Origin: Ferruginibacter sp. HRS2-29
GTDB taxonomy: Bacteria; Bacteroidota; Bacteroidia; Chitinophagales; Chitinophagaceae
Assembly (NCBI RefSeq): GCF_024343615.1
Contig: NZ_RJUB01000003.1
Location: 82,193-146,192, forward strand
Length of the DNA stretch: 64,000 nt
Direction: 5' to 3'
The position numbers were made by a program, and so were the translations under genes. Positions 19,080 to 27,718 of this stretch are shown piece by piece. The number at the start of each line of letters is the position of its first letter. Position 1 is the stretch's first letter. The notes under the pieces were generated by a model. That model had not been told where the DNA came from. It worked only from the letters and a program-made list of their open reading frames with translations, and searched no databases.

Positions 19080-19556
19080 TCACCCCCTGAAATGCGATCT
19101 TAAGAACCACGCCATCTGTTCGTGTTTTTCCAGCAACCCTGTAATGAAATCGCTGGTGCCCAGATCCCCATAGTCGTTGGCAAATGCGTTGATATTGCCG
19201 CGGATGAATTCAATCACACTTTCGTGATCTTCCAGTAATTCTTTGAGGAAACCCATGCTGTCGTTTTTGCGTTCGCTGTACTCCGACAAATGCGTGAGCT
19301 GAAGCAATTGTGCAAGTGTGGCCGGTGCATAATGGCCGATCATGCGGATGCGTTCCGCAACACTATCCATCAGTTCGTCGAGCTGTTCGTACTGCCCTTC
19401 AAAAAAAATGTGCATGCTATGAAAATCCGGCCCTTCCACATTCCAATGCGCATTGCGGGTTTTGGTGTACAATACAAATTCATCCGCCAGGAGTTTTCCC
19501 AATTGAGCTGCCACCTGGCTCCTGTTTTCTTCGCTGATCCCGATATTCGTTTTCAT
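19080..19556 (-). CDS. dps: Dps-type ferritin-like DNA-protection protein
   Basis: A 158-residue Dps family protein that would assemble into a dodecamer, oxidise and store iron and shield DNA under starvation or peroxide stress. The ferroxidase-site ligands are visible: His in TRNAHWNVEGPDFH and the Asp/Glu pair in FFEGQYEQLDELMDSVAERI. The four-helix bundle continues to HEQMAWFLRSHF. Length is normal. The gene is monocistronic and leftward, with its promoter in the gap before the LytTR regulator. A heptamer array follows the stop codon. Confidence 0.95.
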   Translation of the reverse strand: MKTNIGISEENRSQVAAQLGKLLADEFVLYTKTRNAHWNVEGPDFHSMHIFFEGQYEQLDELMDSVAERIRMIGHYAPATLAQLLQLTHLSEYSERKNDSMGFLKELLEDHESVIEFIRGNINAFANDYGDLGTSDFITGLLEKHEQMAWFLRSHFRG

Positions 19557-20026
19557 GTTGTTTAGTTTTTAAAATGATTAATTTTTTTGAATGATTGTAC
19601 TGTAAAGCTATATTTTACCCAGGCTAAATGCAAACTGTTTTCGTTGAAAAGGCAATTTGAATCGTTGAAACCGGTAGTATGTAGCCGCAAAATTTTGCAA
19701 GGGCTAAAATAATAAAGGGCGAATGAAACGGAGATCAGGAGATGCGGTGTATATTGTATAATATTTTGCATGTTCTATATTCTTACGGGCATCATACGCT
19801 CCTTCCGCATCCACCGCGGATTTCAGCCTCTTTTGAAAACGAAATACCCCCCGTTGGCCTGTTCATTCAATGATACCGGGATAAACATTTTAGAAATCTA
19901 CCCGGATCGTAATGAGCTGTTGTGAAAGACCAGGCTTAAATAAAAAACTGTTGTTAAATAATTGTCACGGGGATACATTTACAACTGTGGCATTCTGTTT
20001 ATCTTGCGTCCATCAAAACACTTTTT
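19557..20026. other. Divergent noncoding gap between dps and LytTR regulator
   Basis: 470 bp with no acceptable gene. A 69-codon minus frame at 19562-19771 shows no protein character. The region should contain the promoters of dps (leftward) and of the LytTR gene (rightward). A near-match to the Bacteroidota minus-7 box (TATCTTGC) lies about 30 bases before the regulator start. Confidence 0.5.
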
Positions 20027-20722
20027 ATGAAATGCCTCATCATCGATGATAACGAAATAGCCAGGACGATGCTGGCGCAACTGGTCAGCCAGGTGGACGA
20101 CCTTACCGTGAGCGCCGAATGCAGCAATGCGATGGAAGCCTATAATTTCATCCAGAAAGATCCTGTAGACCTCTTTTTCCTGGACATCGAAATGCCTGGC
20201 ATGACGGGGCTTGAACTCACACGCAACCTGGGCGACTGCTGCCCTGTGATCATTTTCACTACTTCCAATAAGGAATATGCCCTGGAAGCATTTGAACTCA
20301 ATGTGGCGGACTACCTGTTGAAACCTGTTACCCCGGCAAGGTTCCTGCAAGCCGTCAACAAAGCCCGCGACATCCTCAACAGCCAGCAGGAGGAAGTGAA
20401 GTCGACGGGTGAAGAATTTATTTTCATCCGCGATTCAAACGTGATCCGCAGGCTCAGCATGAATGATATCCTATATGCGGAAGCCCTTGGCGATTACGTA
20501 AAATTATATACCACCGAAAAAATGTACGCCATTCACAACACGCTGAAATCTGTGGAGGAGCGATTGCCATCGGATAAGTTCCTGCGCATCCACCGCTCAT
20601 TCATCGTGGCATTGAATAAGATAGATACGCTGCAGGATGGCGCCGTGGTGATCGGGCGAAAACCTTTACCCGTAGCCGATTCGTACCGAAAAGCGCTGAA
20701 CCGGAAAATGAACGTACTATAG
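20027..20722 (+). CDS. LytTR-type response regulator
   Basis: A 231-residue regulator. The receiver domain (1-118) has IIDDNE, phosphoacceptor in LFFLDIEMPGMTGLE, Thr in FTTSNKEYA and Lys in LLKPVTPARF. The LytTR DNA-binding domain (about 133-228) has DILYAEALGDYVKLYTTEK, KFLRIHRSFIVALNKID and LPVADSYRKAL. It binds direct repeats as a dimer in this family. The hybrid kinase 101 bp downstream on the same strand is its likely partner, possibly through the kinase's HPt domain. That pairing is inferred from adjacency. Confidence 0.94.
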   Translation: MKCLIIDDNEIARTMLAQLVSQVDDLTVSAECSNAMEAYNFIQKDPVDLFFLDIEMPGMTGLELTRNLGDCCPVIIFTTSNKEYALEAFELNVADYLLKPVTPARFLQAVNKARDILNSQQEEVKSTGEEFIFIRDSNVIRRLSMNDILYAEALGDYVKLYTTEKMYAIHNTLKSVEERLPSDKFLRIHRSFIVALNKIDTLQDGAVVIGRKPLPVADSYRKALNRKMNVL

Positions 20723-20823
20723 CTTTCCCAACGACAGATATCCGGCATTCACCGTCCTGAAAAGCCATTCCGGCGAACAATATCGCGGCAACTATTTTTT
20801 TAACTGAAATTACTTCTTTTGCT

Positions 20824-23025
20824 ATGATCAATTTTGACAAGATGAGCACCAGGCAGTTTATTTCAATGATAGTTGTACTTTTTGTAACAGGCACTTTATC
20901 GCTCGTTTTTGTACAATACAATTCTTCTTCCAATGTAAACAGGTTGATCAACGGCAACAGCCGCTTGCTGAAAGAGCTGCGCACCAGCAACCATCTCCGC
21001 GAAGTGGAACGGGACATCATATGGGTGGAAAGCCGCATCAGGGCCGCGATTGCCACGGATGACATATCGCACCTGGAAGGTGTGGACGACAAAGTGGAAG
21101 AAGTGCAGAATTACCTGGATACATTGATAACGTTAAGCCCGGATCAAAAAAACATCGGCTACATCAAGCGCCTCGGTGTGCTGATCGATAAAAAAAAGGA
21201 TACCAAAGATCAGCTGGTGACGGAATATACCAGCACCGGCAAAATGGATAACACGATCATGATCTCTAACCCCGGGGCAAGGATCATTTCGAATGAGATC
21301 AGCCAGCTTACCAAAAAGATCAATGATAACCGGCAACTCGTAATGCAGCAACTGACCACTTCTGTAGAACGGGATGCCCGGCGGGCCAAACTGTGGAACG
21401 GCGCCATGATAGGCCTGATAGTGCTGCTCGGCAGCGGCTGGCTCTGGTTTATCATCAGCAGGATACGCCAGCAAAACAGCCTGATACAACAGCTTGATAT
21501 TTCAGAGAAAAAAGCCCGCGAATCGGCCGCCGTAAAGGAAAATTTCATGGCAAACATGAGCCACGAAATACGCACACCGCTCAATTCTATCCTGGGTTTC
21601 ACGAATCTTCTTTCGCAGAAAAAACTGGATGCCGACTCAGGAAAATTTGTTTCATCCATACAAAAGGCAGGCGAAAACCTGCTCGCCATCATTAACGATA
21701 TTCTGGATCTCTCGAAGATCGAGGCAGGCATGATGCGGATTGAACATACCCGGTTCAGTGTGCGTGGGCTATTCGATTCCATCCGCACTTTGTTTCACGA
21801 GCGGGCCAGGGAAAAGGCGTTGGCATTACAGCTTACGATCGACCCGGATGTTCCCGATACATTGATAGGCGATGCCACGAGGCTTACCCAGGTACTGGTA
21901 AATCTTATCGGAAATGCCATCAAGTTTACTGCTGCCGGCAGCATTTACATTGATGTGTATGTAAAAAATAAAATTGAACAGAATATAGATTTAGGTATCC
22001 GTATCACTGATACGGGCATCGGAATTCCGAAGGAAAAATTAACGGAAGTGTTCGATCGTTTTCACCAGGCAGAAGATTCCACAACACGAAATTACGGTGG
22101 TACCGGACTGGGTTTATCCATCGTAAAAGACCTTCTCGACATACAGCACGGAGGAATTTCGGTAGAAAGCGAACCCGGCACGGGCACTACTTTTACACTT
22201 TTCATTCCGTACCTGATCTCCCCTGAACAGTTGAACGAAGTAGCGGTTACGGAAGATGACCGCTACAAAAACATTTCAGCCTCCTCCGTAAAATTGCTGG
22301 TGGTAGACGACAATGAAATGAATCAAAGCCTGATGACGCACCTGCTGGGCAACTGGGGTTTTCAGCATGAAGTAGTAGGCAATGCGGCCACCGCGATCGC
22401 ATTGTTGCGCCAGCAACCGATAGACCTGGTATTGATGGATATACAGATGCCTGAAATGGATGGTTATGCGGCTACGCGTTTTATCCGCCAGGAAATGGGC
22501 TCCGATGTTCCCATAGTAGCAATGACCGCACATGCGCTCGCGGGAGAAAAAGAGAAATGCCTGAGCTTCGGTATGAATGATTACCTCCCAAAACCTATCA
22601 TTGAGCATCAGCTGTATAATGCCATTTTAAAATTTACGGGTAAAGAAAAAAAGCCACTCGTTTTTTCCGAAAATATAGAAAATGCAGGTTACCAATTCAT
22701 CCATACCGGTTACCTCAAAGACATCAGCAAAGGCAATATTGTATATGAGCAAAAAGTGACGGAGCAGTTTTTGCGGCTTGTTCCCGCATCGCTTGACAAG
22801 ATAGGCAATGCCGTATCATCGGGTGATATCGCGGCTTTACGTGCGGAGGCGCATGACCTGAAAACGACTGTTTCGATCATGGGGCTTACAGAAATATTGC
22901 AGCCTGTACTCGACTCTATTGAGCAGGCGGCGGATGTAAATGCAGCTGCAGCAGGTATTGCAGCATTGAAGAATATTTGTGCAAATGCGTTGCCAGAAGC
23001 GCAGCATTTTTTTGAGGGGTTGTAA
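20824..23025 (+). CDS. Membrane hybrid histidine kinase with receiver and HPt domains
   Basis: A 733-residue multi-step phosphorelay kinase. Transmembrane helices at about 12-30 and 193-212 flank a periplasmic helical sensor of CHASE3-like size but weaker signature. HisKA follows with His in FMANMSHEIRTPLNS (about 243), then HATPase with TDTGIGIPKE and GGTGLGLSIV. A receiver (about 490-605) has phosphoacceptor in LVLMDIQMPEMDGYA and LPKPI. The C-terminal HPt (about 640-733) has the phosphorylatable His in RAEAHDLKTTVSIMG. Phosphate probably passes His-Asp-His-Asp to the LytTR regulator upstream. A single palindromic structure follows the stop. Confidence 0.94.
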   Translation: MINFDKMSTRQFISMIVVLFVTGTLSLVFVQYNSSSNVNRLINGNSRLLKELRTSNHLREVERDIIWVESRIRAAIATDDISHLEGVDDKVEEVQNYLDTLITLSPDQKNIGYIKRLGVLIDKKKDTKDQLVTEYTSTGKMDNTIMISNPGARIISNEISQLTKKINDNRQLVMQQLTTSVERDARRAKLWNGAMIGLIVLLGSGWLWFIISRIRQQNSLIQQLDISEKKARESAAVKENFMANMSHEIRTPLNSILGFTNLLSQKKLDADSGKFVSSIQKAGENLLAIINDILDLSKIEAGMMRIEHTRFSVRGLFDSIRTLFHERAREKALALQLTIDPDVPDTLIGDATRLTQVLVNLIGNAIKFTAAGSIYIDVYVKNKIEQNIDLGIRITDTGIGIPKEKLTEVFDRFHQAEDSTTRNYGGTGLGLSIVKDLLDIQHGGISVESEPGTGTTFTLFIPYLISPEQLNEVAVTEDDRYKNISASSVKLLVVDDNEMNQSLMTHLLGNWGFQHEVVGNAATAIALLRQQPIDLVLMDIQMPEMDGYAATRFIRQEMGSDVPIVAMTAHALAGEKEKCLSFGMNDYLPKPIIEHQLYNAILKFTGKEKKPLVFSENIENAGYQFIHTGYLKDISKGNIVYEQKVTEQFLRLVPASLDKIGNAVSSGDIAALRAEAHDLKTTVSIMGLTEILQPVLDSIEQAADVNAAAAGIAALKNICANALPEAQHFFEGL

Positions 23026-23100
23026 TAATCCCACACTTTATTTTATTTTACGAATTTTTTTTCAGTTTAAACTCTTTATACTCCACGGCCGTTGGGCCGG

Positions 23101-23141
23101 GCGTTTGCGCTCCCCACAGTACTGTGCAGGACTGCAAACGC
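23101..23141. repeat. Nested palindrome after the hybrid kinase gene
   Basis: GCGTTTGC at 23101-23108 and GCAAACGC at 23134-23141 form a perfect 8-bp stem enclosing the 12-bp palindrome CACAGTACTGTG (23115-23126). It lies 75 bp after the kinase stop in a 417-bp gap with no acceptable gene. It could be a terminator, a protein-binding site or a remnant of a dispersed repeat. Confidence 0.55.
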
Positions 23142-23442
23142 TGGTTTGGAACAAATACCGCTTCGCGATTCATTCCAATTTTGCCTACGGCAAAACCCCA
23201 CCGGCTGAGGCGTCTCTGCAAACAATGATATTCTTCGCGAAAGGAACTATGAATTCAAGAATATTCAGATTTTGAAACTTTCAAATTACCGAGGTACTTA
23301 TTATCCACTACCACCCTGCAGATTGAACATTCCAACGACCATAATTGCCTGTTGGACGAATATTGCTTCCAAGCCCTGTATTGCCAGAGTATTTTTATAA
23401 CAGAAAGCAGGCAACACTTTTCTTCATCACAAAACTTCTATC

Positions 23443-24480
23443 ATGAACAATCAGCCACTCAGTTTCAAATACGAATTGGAAAAGAAAACCCCACGTACTT
23501 CCGATGGCGGCACTACCAGGGGGGCTTCTGTAAACGATTTCCCGGCGTCGGCAGGCATTGCCGGGGTATCCATGAGATTACAACCCGGCAGCATGCGGGA
23601 ACTGCACTGGCACGCCAACGCAGCCGAGTGGGCTTATGTGGTGAGTGGCACCGTACGCACTACCATCATACATCCGGATGGCAGCAGCTATGTCGACAAT
23701 TTCTCCGAAGGGGATGTATGGTATTTTCCAAAGGGATATGGCCACTCGATACAGGCCACCGGCACCACCGAATGCCACTTCATCCTGATCTTCGACAATG
23801 GAAATTTTTCGGAAGACCATACTTTCAGCGTTACCGATTTTGTGGCTTCGATGCCCCCGGAAATTGTAGCCCAAAACCTTGGCCTGTCGTTGGAAGAAGT
23901 AGCGGCATTGCCGAAAAAAGAGGCCTATTTCGCCGCAGGCGTAGTACCGGATGAATCTTCCTTTGTGGCCACACCGAGGCCGGAGATCGAACTCACCACT
24001 CCTCATCGCTATCCTTTGCATGCGCAACAACCCAAGGTGGTTCCCGGCGGCGGCACGCAGCGATTGGTATCGGCTAAAGAATTTCCCATCAGCACTACCA
24101 TGACAGGTTCTGTAATAGAACTGCAACCCGGCGCTATGCGTGAAATGCACTGGCATCCCAATGCGGACGAGTGGCAATATTATCTATCCGGCCAGGCCGA
24201 AATGTCTGTCTTCCTTGCGGAAGCCACGGTAGTGAAAGAAGAATTCAATGCAGGCGATGTGGGTTATGTACCCATGGGTGCCGGGCATTACATCAAAAAT
24301 ACCGGCACTACGGTTTGCCGGGTGCTGATCGGGTTTAACAGCGGCCGCTACGAATCGATCGATCTCAGCGAATGGCTATCCGGCAACCCGGCTGATGTGG
24401 TCAGCACCAACTTTGGATTAGCGGAGGGTGAGATAGAAAAATTACCGGCAAAAAAATCATTCATTCTTCCAAAGAAATAA
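23443..24480 (+). CDS. Bicupin oxalate decarboxylase family protein
   Basis: A 345-residue protein with two cupin domains, each with a full Mn-binding set. Cupin 1 shows LHWHANAAEW and, later, GYGHSIQATG. Cupin 2 shows MHWHPNADEWQYY and GAGHYIKNTG. This His-x-His/Glu/His arrangement and size match oxalate decarboxylases, which split oxalate to formate and CO2 and consume a proton. No signal peptide is present, so it should be cytosolic. A DUF1275 membrane-protein gene starts 11 bp downstream, indicating one operon. Decarboxylase versus oxidase activity cannot be separated by motif reading alone. Confidence 0.9.
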   Translation: MNNQPLSFKYELEKKTPRTSDGGTTRGASVNDFPASAGIAGVSMRLQPGSMRELHWHANAAEWAYVVSGTVRTTIIHPDGSSYVDNFSEGDVWYFPKGYGHSIQATGTTECHFILIFDNGNFSEDHTFSVTDFVASMPPEIVAQNLGLSLEEVAALPKKEAYFAAGVVPDESSFVATPRPEIELTTPHRYPLHAQQPKVVPGGGTQRLVSAKEFPISTTMTGSVIELQPGAMREMHWHPNADEWQYYLSGQAEMSVFLAEATVVKEEFNAGDVGYVPMGAGHYIKNTGTTVCRVLIGFNSGRYESIDLSEWLSGNPADVVSTNFGLAEGEIEKLPAKKSFILPKK

Positions 24481-24491
24481 ACCGGGCAATT

Positions 24492-25211
24492 ATGAACCAG
24501 GCAATTCCTTCCGCATTGAATGACCAGGCTATTGTATCGCAGAAAACAGGCGTACAGGAAAGGATGGCCATTTTTCTGGCATTGATTGCCGGATATATTG
24601 ATGCCATCGGGTTTATCAAATGGAGAACGTATGTTTCATTCATGAGCGGGAATACCACGCAGCTGGGTTTCAACCTTTCACAAAAAAACATAGACCTGGC
24701 TTTACCGGCCGCAACAGCCATCGGTTCATTTGTAACAGGCATATTTCTGGGCACCTCCCTTTCAATGCGCCAAAGACCAGGCATCAGGCCGGTACCTTTC
24801 ATGATCGTTGCAGGGCTGCTGCTGATGGATATGATATTGGCATTCAACTTTACCATTCCACCACTGGTATCCATCGCTATGATCAGCCTGGCAATGGGTT
24901 TCATGAATACGATCCTCACCACGGTAGGCAAAGAAAAAGTAAATACAGATTTTGTAACAGGTACACTCAACAGCCTTGCGAGGCAGGTGGCCATGGCGGG
25001 AATGACATCAGACAGGCAACAAAAACAACAGCACAAAACTACCGCCTGGCACCTGTTACTTATCTGGGGCGGGTTTGTTGCAGGAGCATTCAGCGCAGCA
25101 TTTTGTATGCATCAACTGGATGAATGGGCATTGGGGTTTCCGGCGTTGCTGCTTTTATCCGGCATTTTTCTCTGGCATTTGCTATTCACTGAAAACATGG
25201 ATGATGTATGA
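24492..25211 (+). CDS. DUF1275 (YoaK-type) integral membrane protein
   Basis: A 239-residue protein with about six membrane helices. The family signatures GYIDAIGFI and FMSGNTTQLG (residues about 35-60) and the later MGFMNTILTTVG and VTGTLNSLARQ are clear. The molecular function of DUF1275 is not established; transport is often suggested. Its start is 11 bp after the oxalate decarboxylase stop, so the two are almost certainly co-transcribed, and an oxalate, formate or proton-linked role is a reasonable guess only. Its stop codon TGA lies inside a heptamer array. Confidence 0.9.
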   Translation: MNQAIPSALNDQAIVSQKTGVQERMAIFLALIAGYIDAIGFIKWRTYVSFMSGNTTQLGFNLSQKNIDLALPAATAIGSFVTGIFLGTSLSMRQRPGIRPVPFMIVAGLLLMDMILAFNFTIPPLVSIAMISLAMGFMNTILTTVGKEKVNTDFVTGTLNSLARQVAMAGMTSDRQQKQQHKTTAWHLLLIWGGFVAGAFSAAFCMHQLDEWALGFPALLLLSGIFLWHLLFTENMDDV

Positions 25212-25260
25212 TCTATGATGTATGATAGATGATGTATGATGGATGATGGATGATGGATGG
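25199..25260 (+). repeat. GATGTAT heptamer array at the DUF1275 stop codon
   Basis: About eight 7-bp units (GATGTAT, GATCTAT, GATGTAT, GATAGAT, GATGTAT, GATGGAT x3). The array supplies the last residues DDV and the TGA stop. No inverted partner arm is seen here, unlike the related sites at 46558 and 59461. Confidence 0.85.
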
Positions 25261-25296
25261 CCTTAAATTTATTTTTAACTATTAAAATTTACAACA

Positions 25297-26118
25297 ATGA
25301 GCACAATCAAAGTACAAGACGGCACAGAAATCTATTACAAAGACTGGGGCACCGGGCAGCCCATTGTATTTCATCATGGATGGCCATTATCCGGCGACGA
25401 CTGGGATGCGCAGATGATGTTTTTCCTGGCGCAGGGTTACCGCGTGATCGCACACGACCGCAGGGGACATGGACGCTCTTCGCAGGTTTCGGAAGGGCAT
25501 GACATTGATACTTACGCAGCAGATGTTGCCGAACTCACCCGCTTCCTCGACCTCAAAGATGCCATTCACATCGGGCATTCTACCGGCGGCGGCGAAGCGA
25601 TCCGTTATGTAGCGAAATACGGGCAGGGCCGTGTAGCCAAAGCGGTATTGATCAGCGCCATTACTCCGCTGATGTTACAGACCCCGGCAAACCCCGATGG
25701 TGTACCACTTTCTGTATTCGATGAAATACGCGAAGGCACTGCCACACAGCGGGCGCAATATTTCAACGATTTTCCTGTTGCATTTTACGGCTTCAACCGC
25801 GAGGGCGCAAAAGTATCCGAAGGGCTTAAGAAAAACTGGTGGCGCCAGGCCATGATGGGCAGCATCAAAGCACATTATGATGGCATCAAAGCTTTTTCGG
25901 AAACGGATCTTACCGAAGACCTGAAAGCTGTAGAGGTGCCGGTGTTGGTACTGCATGGCGAAGACGACCAGATCGTTCCTTATGCCAACTCGGGACCAAA
26001 AGCGGCAAAATTATTGAAGAACGGCCAACTCATCTCCTACCCCGGTTTTCCGCATGGCATGCCGGCAACAGAAGCAGCAACGATCAATGCCGATATACTC
26101 AAGTTCATTAAATCCTGA
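25297..26118 (+). CDS. Alpha/beta-hydrolase, cofactor-free chloroperoxidase/esterase type
   Basis: A 273-residue cytosolic hydrolase. The nucleophile elbow GHSTGGGEA, oxyanion segment FHHGWPLSGDDW, acidic residue in GEDDQIVPY and His in PGFPHGMPAT form the catalytic triad of the non-heme, cofactor-free haloperoxidase/arylesterase group. Members hydrolyse esters or, with acetate and peroxide, make peracids in vitro. The natural substrate is unknown. It is a probable single-gene unit following the oxalate decarboxylase/DUF1275 pair by 85 bp, part of which is a heptamer array. Confidence 0.92.
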   Translation: MSTIKVQDGTEIYYKDWGTGQPIVFHHGWPLSGDDWDAQMMFFLAQGYRVIAHDRRGHGRSSQVSEGHDIDTYAADVAELTRFLDLKDAIHIGHSTGGGEAIRYVAKYGQGRVAKAVLISAITPLMLQTPANPDGVPLSVFDEIREGTATQRAQYFNDFPVAFYGFNREGAKVSEGLKKNWWRQAMMGSIKAHYDGIKAFSETDLTEDLKAVEVPVLVLHGEDDQIVPYANSGPKAAKLLKNGQLISYPGFPHGMPATEAATINADILKFIKS

Positions 26119-26250
26119 GAAACGCCACAACAGGTCAAAGGCCGTCCGTAACCGGATGGCTTTTGTTTTTTATAGAATTCCAGGGTAACTGATACCATTT
26201 TATATTTACATAATACCCTTTGTTATCGCGATAGTTGCACAATAAAATTT

Positions 26251-26258
26251 TAATTTTG
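26251..26258 (+). promoter_or_regulatory. TAATTTTG, candidate Bacteroidota minus-7 box for the GNAT gene
   Basis: Exact match to TAnnTTTG 13 bases before the ATG at 26272. A TTG lies upstream at 26235 but the spacing is shorter than usual, so the minus-33 box is uncertain. Confidence 0.45.
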
Positions 26259-26271
26259 ATAAAGATCATTT

Positions 26272-26760
26272 ATGTCACAGGAAATCAACGGCAATCCCGA
26301 TGTAAGGATCGTGGAGTATCAGCCGGAACACAAGTCTGCCTTTCGCTCGCTCAATGAAGAATGGATATCCACTTATTTTGAAATGGAAGAAACGGATTAC
26401 AAGGCACTTGATCACCCGGAAGAATACATTCTCAGCAAAGGAGGCAAAATATTGGTTGCGCTTTACAATGATGAGCCATCGGGAGTTTGCGCCCTGATAA
26501 AAATGAATGACGGTAAGTATGATTATGAACTGGCGAAAATGGCGGTTTCGCCTAAGGTACAGGGAAAAGGCATCGGGTGGTTGCTCGGACAAGCCGTGAT
26601 CAATGCCGCAAAAGAACTCGGCGCCTCTAAGATCTACCTGGAAAGTAATACTATTTTAAAACCCGCTATCAGCCTGTATTACAAACTGGGGTTTAAAAAG
26701 ATCGTGGGGCATCCTACACCGTATAAACGTTGTAATATCCAGATGGAACTGGATTTGTAA
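26272..26760 (+). CDS. GNAT family N-acetyltransferase
   Basis: A 162-residue acetyltransferase that should move an acetyl group from acetyl-CoA to an amine. The acetyl-CoA pyrophosphate-binding motif A is visible as VSPKVQGKGIGWLLGQAVI (Q/R-x-x-G-x-G/A pattern), preceded by the YELAKMAV strand, and followed by IYLESNTILKPAISLYYKLGF. Similar proteins are annotated as MarR-fused or stand-alone GNATs acting on small molecules. The acceptor is unknown. It is a single gene with a candidate promoter immediately upstream, ending 60 bp before ssrA. Confidence 0.93.
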   Translation: MSQEINGNPDVRIVEYQPEHKSAFRSLNEEWISTYFEMEETDYKALDHPEEYILSKGGKILVALYNDEPSGVCALIKMNDGKYDYELAKMAVSPKVQGKGIGWLLGQAVINAAKELGASKIYLESNTILKPAISLYYKLGFKKIVGHPTPYKRCNIQMELDL

Positions 26761-26782
26761 TTTCAACTCCCGAAGGCAAACG

Positions 26783-26809
26783 TTGTTTCATTTATATTCC
26801 GTAATTTTG
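26783..26809 (+). promoter_or_regulatory. Promoter of ssrA (TTG ... TAATTTTG)
   Basis: TTG at 26783-26785 and TAATTTTG at 26802-26809 match the minus-33/minus-7 elements of Bacteroidota vegetative promoters. The tmRNA 5' end at 26820 follows 11 bases after the minus-7 box. Confidence 0.7.
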
Positions 26810-26819
26810 CCCATTACCC

Positions 26820-27188
26820 GGGGCTGACCGGTTTTGACAGCATAGATCTTTGCAAGTGTAAGCATGTAGTGCGTTGGATAATTAGCACTTAAATCTGAAT
26901 ATTCAAACTTTATATGGCAATACTCAGTATGCCATGGCTGCTTAATCGATAGATTAGCATCCATTAGGGCCGCCGGGCAGGTTCGCCTGTTACCATGCTC
27001 CGCCGCCGACTCAAAACAAAAACGGGCTGCTTCAACCGAATGATGTGACGGTTGATTAAGAACATTCTTCTAAGGATATAGTTGGTTGGTTAGGTCCCTG
27101 CTTTATCCCGACAATTAATAACTAAATAAACATGTAGAAAGCTTGTGGCGAATATGTTTGGACCAGGGTTCGATTCCCTGCAGCTCCA
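26820..27188 (+). ncRNA. ssrA: Transfer-messenger RNA (tmRNA)
   Basis: Rescues stalled ribosomes by acting as alanyl-tRNA and then as mRNA for a degradation tag. The 5' end GGGGCTGACC and the 3' end CAGCTCCA form the acceptor stem with the G-U pair at position 3 required for alanine charging. GGTTCGATTCC is the T-arm. The tag frame at 26916-26945 reads GNTQYAMAA followed by TAA, ending in the conserved small-hydrophobic AA that proteases recognise. CCA is not fully encoded and must be added. The length of 369 nt is normal. It has its own promoter and terminator. Confidence 0.96.
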
Positions 27189-27213
27189 CTTTTTCACTTA
27201 CCAGATTATGCTA

Positions 27214-27256
27214 ATGCCGGTCCCGACAATAATTTCGGGAGCGGCATTTTTGTTTT
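27214..27256 (+). terminator. Rho-independent terminator of ssrA
   Basis: ATGCCG-G-TCCCGA (27214-27226) pairs with TCGGGA-G-CGGCAT (27235-27247), interrupted by a single mismatch, followed by TTTTTGTTTTT. Confidence 0.85.
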
Positions 27257-27718
27257 TGGTACTTGCCAACATACATATAAGCTCAAAATTTATTAGTAAT
27301 TGGGTGAAGGTAGCAGAAGCCTGAATATGTAAACAAACCCTGGCAAAGTCACTTATATACTCATCTGCTTATTTCCATTTATAAGAAGAGCCTGCACAAC
27401 TGTTGATATAATTCTTCGGGTGCAAATGGTTTTGCCAATATATCATCTGTATTCGCGTCATTAACGGAATTAAATTAAGTCCACATTCGACATGCCCTCA
27501 GACACTTTGGTATCCCATTTGTTTAAGGTAAAGCCTGCAAGGATCGCATAGCAGATGAACATTGGGGAATACTTCGGGGTATTATTTGCTCATGTAGAAA
27601 AAAGGCCGGAATCTTTATAAATAAATCATACACCCTCGATTAAATGGTGTAGCTTGAATATAGTCTTCAATTCACCTGATTTCCCTTACCCCCTATCGTT
27701 CACTATAAATAAGCAATT
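27257..27718. other. Noncoding gap before the CheB-CheR kinase gene
   Basis: About 460 bp with no acceptable open frame on either strand and no strong inverted repeat. It should hold the promoter of the gene at 27719; no box was identified with confidence. A degraded gene or small RNA is possible but not supported. Confidence 0.4.

Noticed and set aside
27150..27188. tRNA-like GGTTCGATTCC end considered as a separate tRNA gene
   Set aside because: It is the 3' half of the tmRNA tRNA-like domain; no anticodon arm precedes it.
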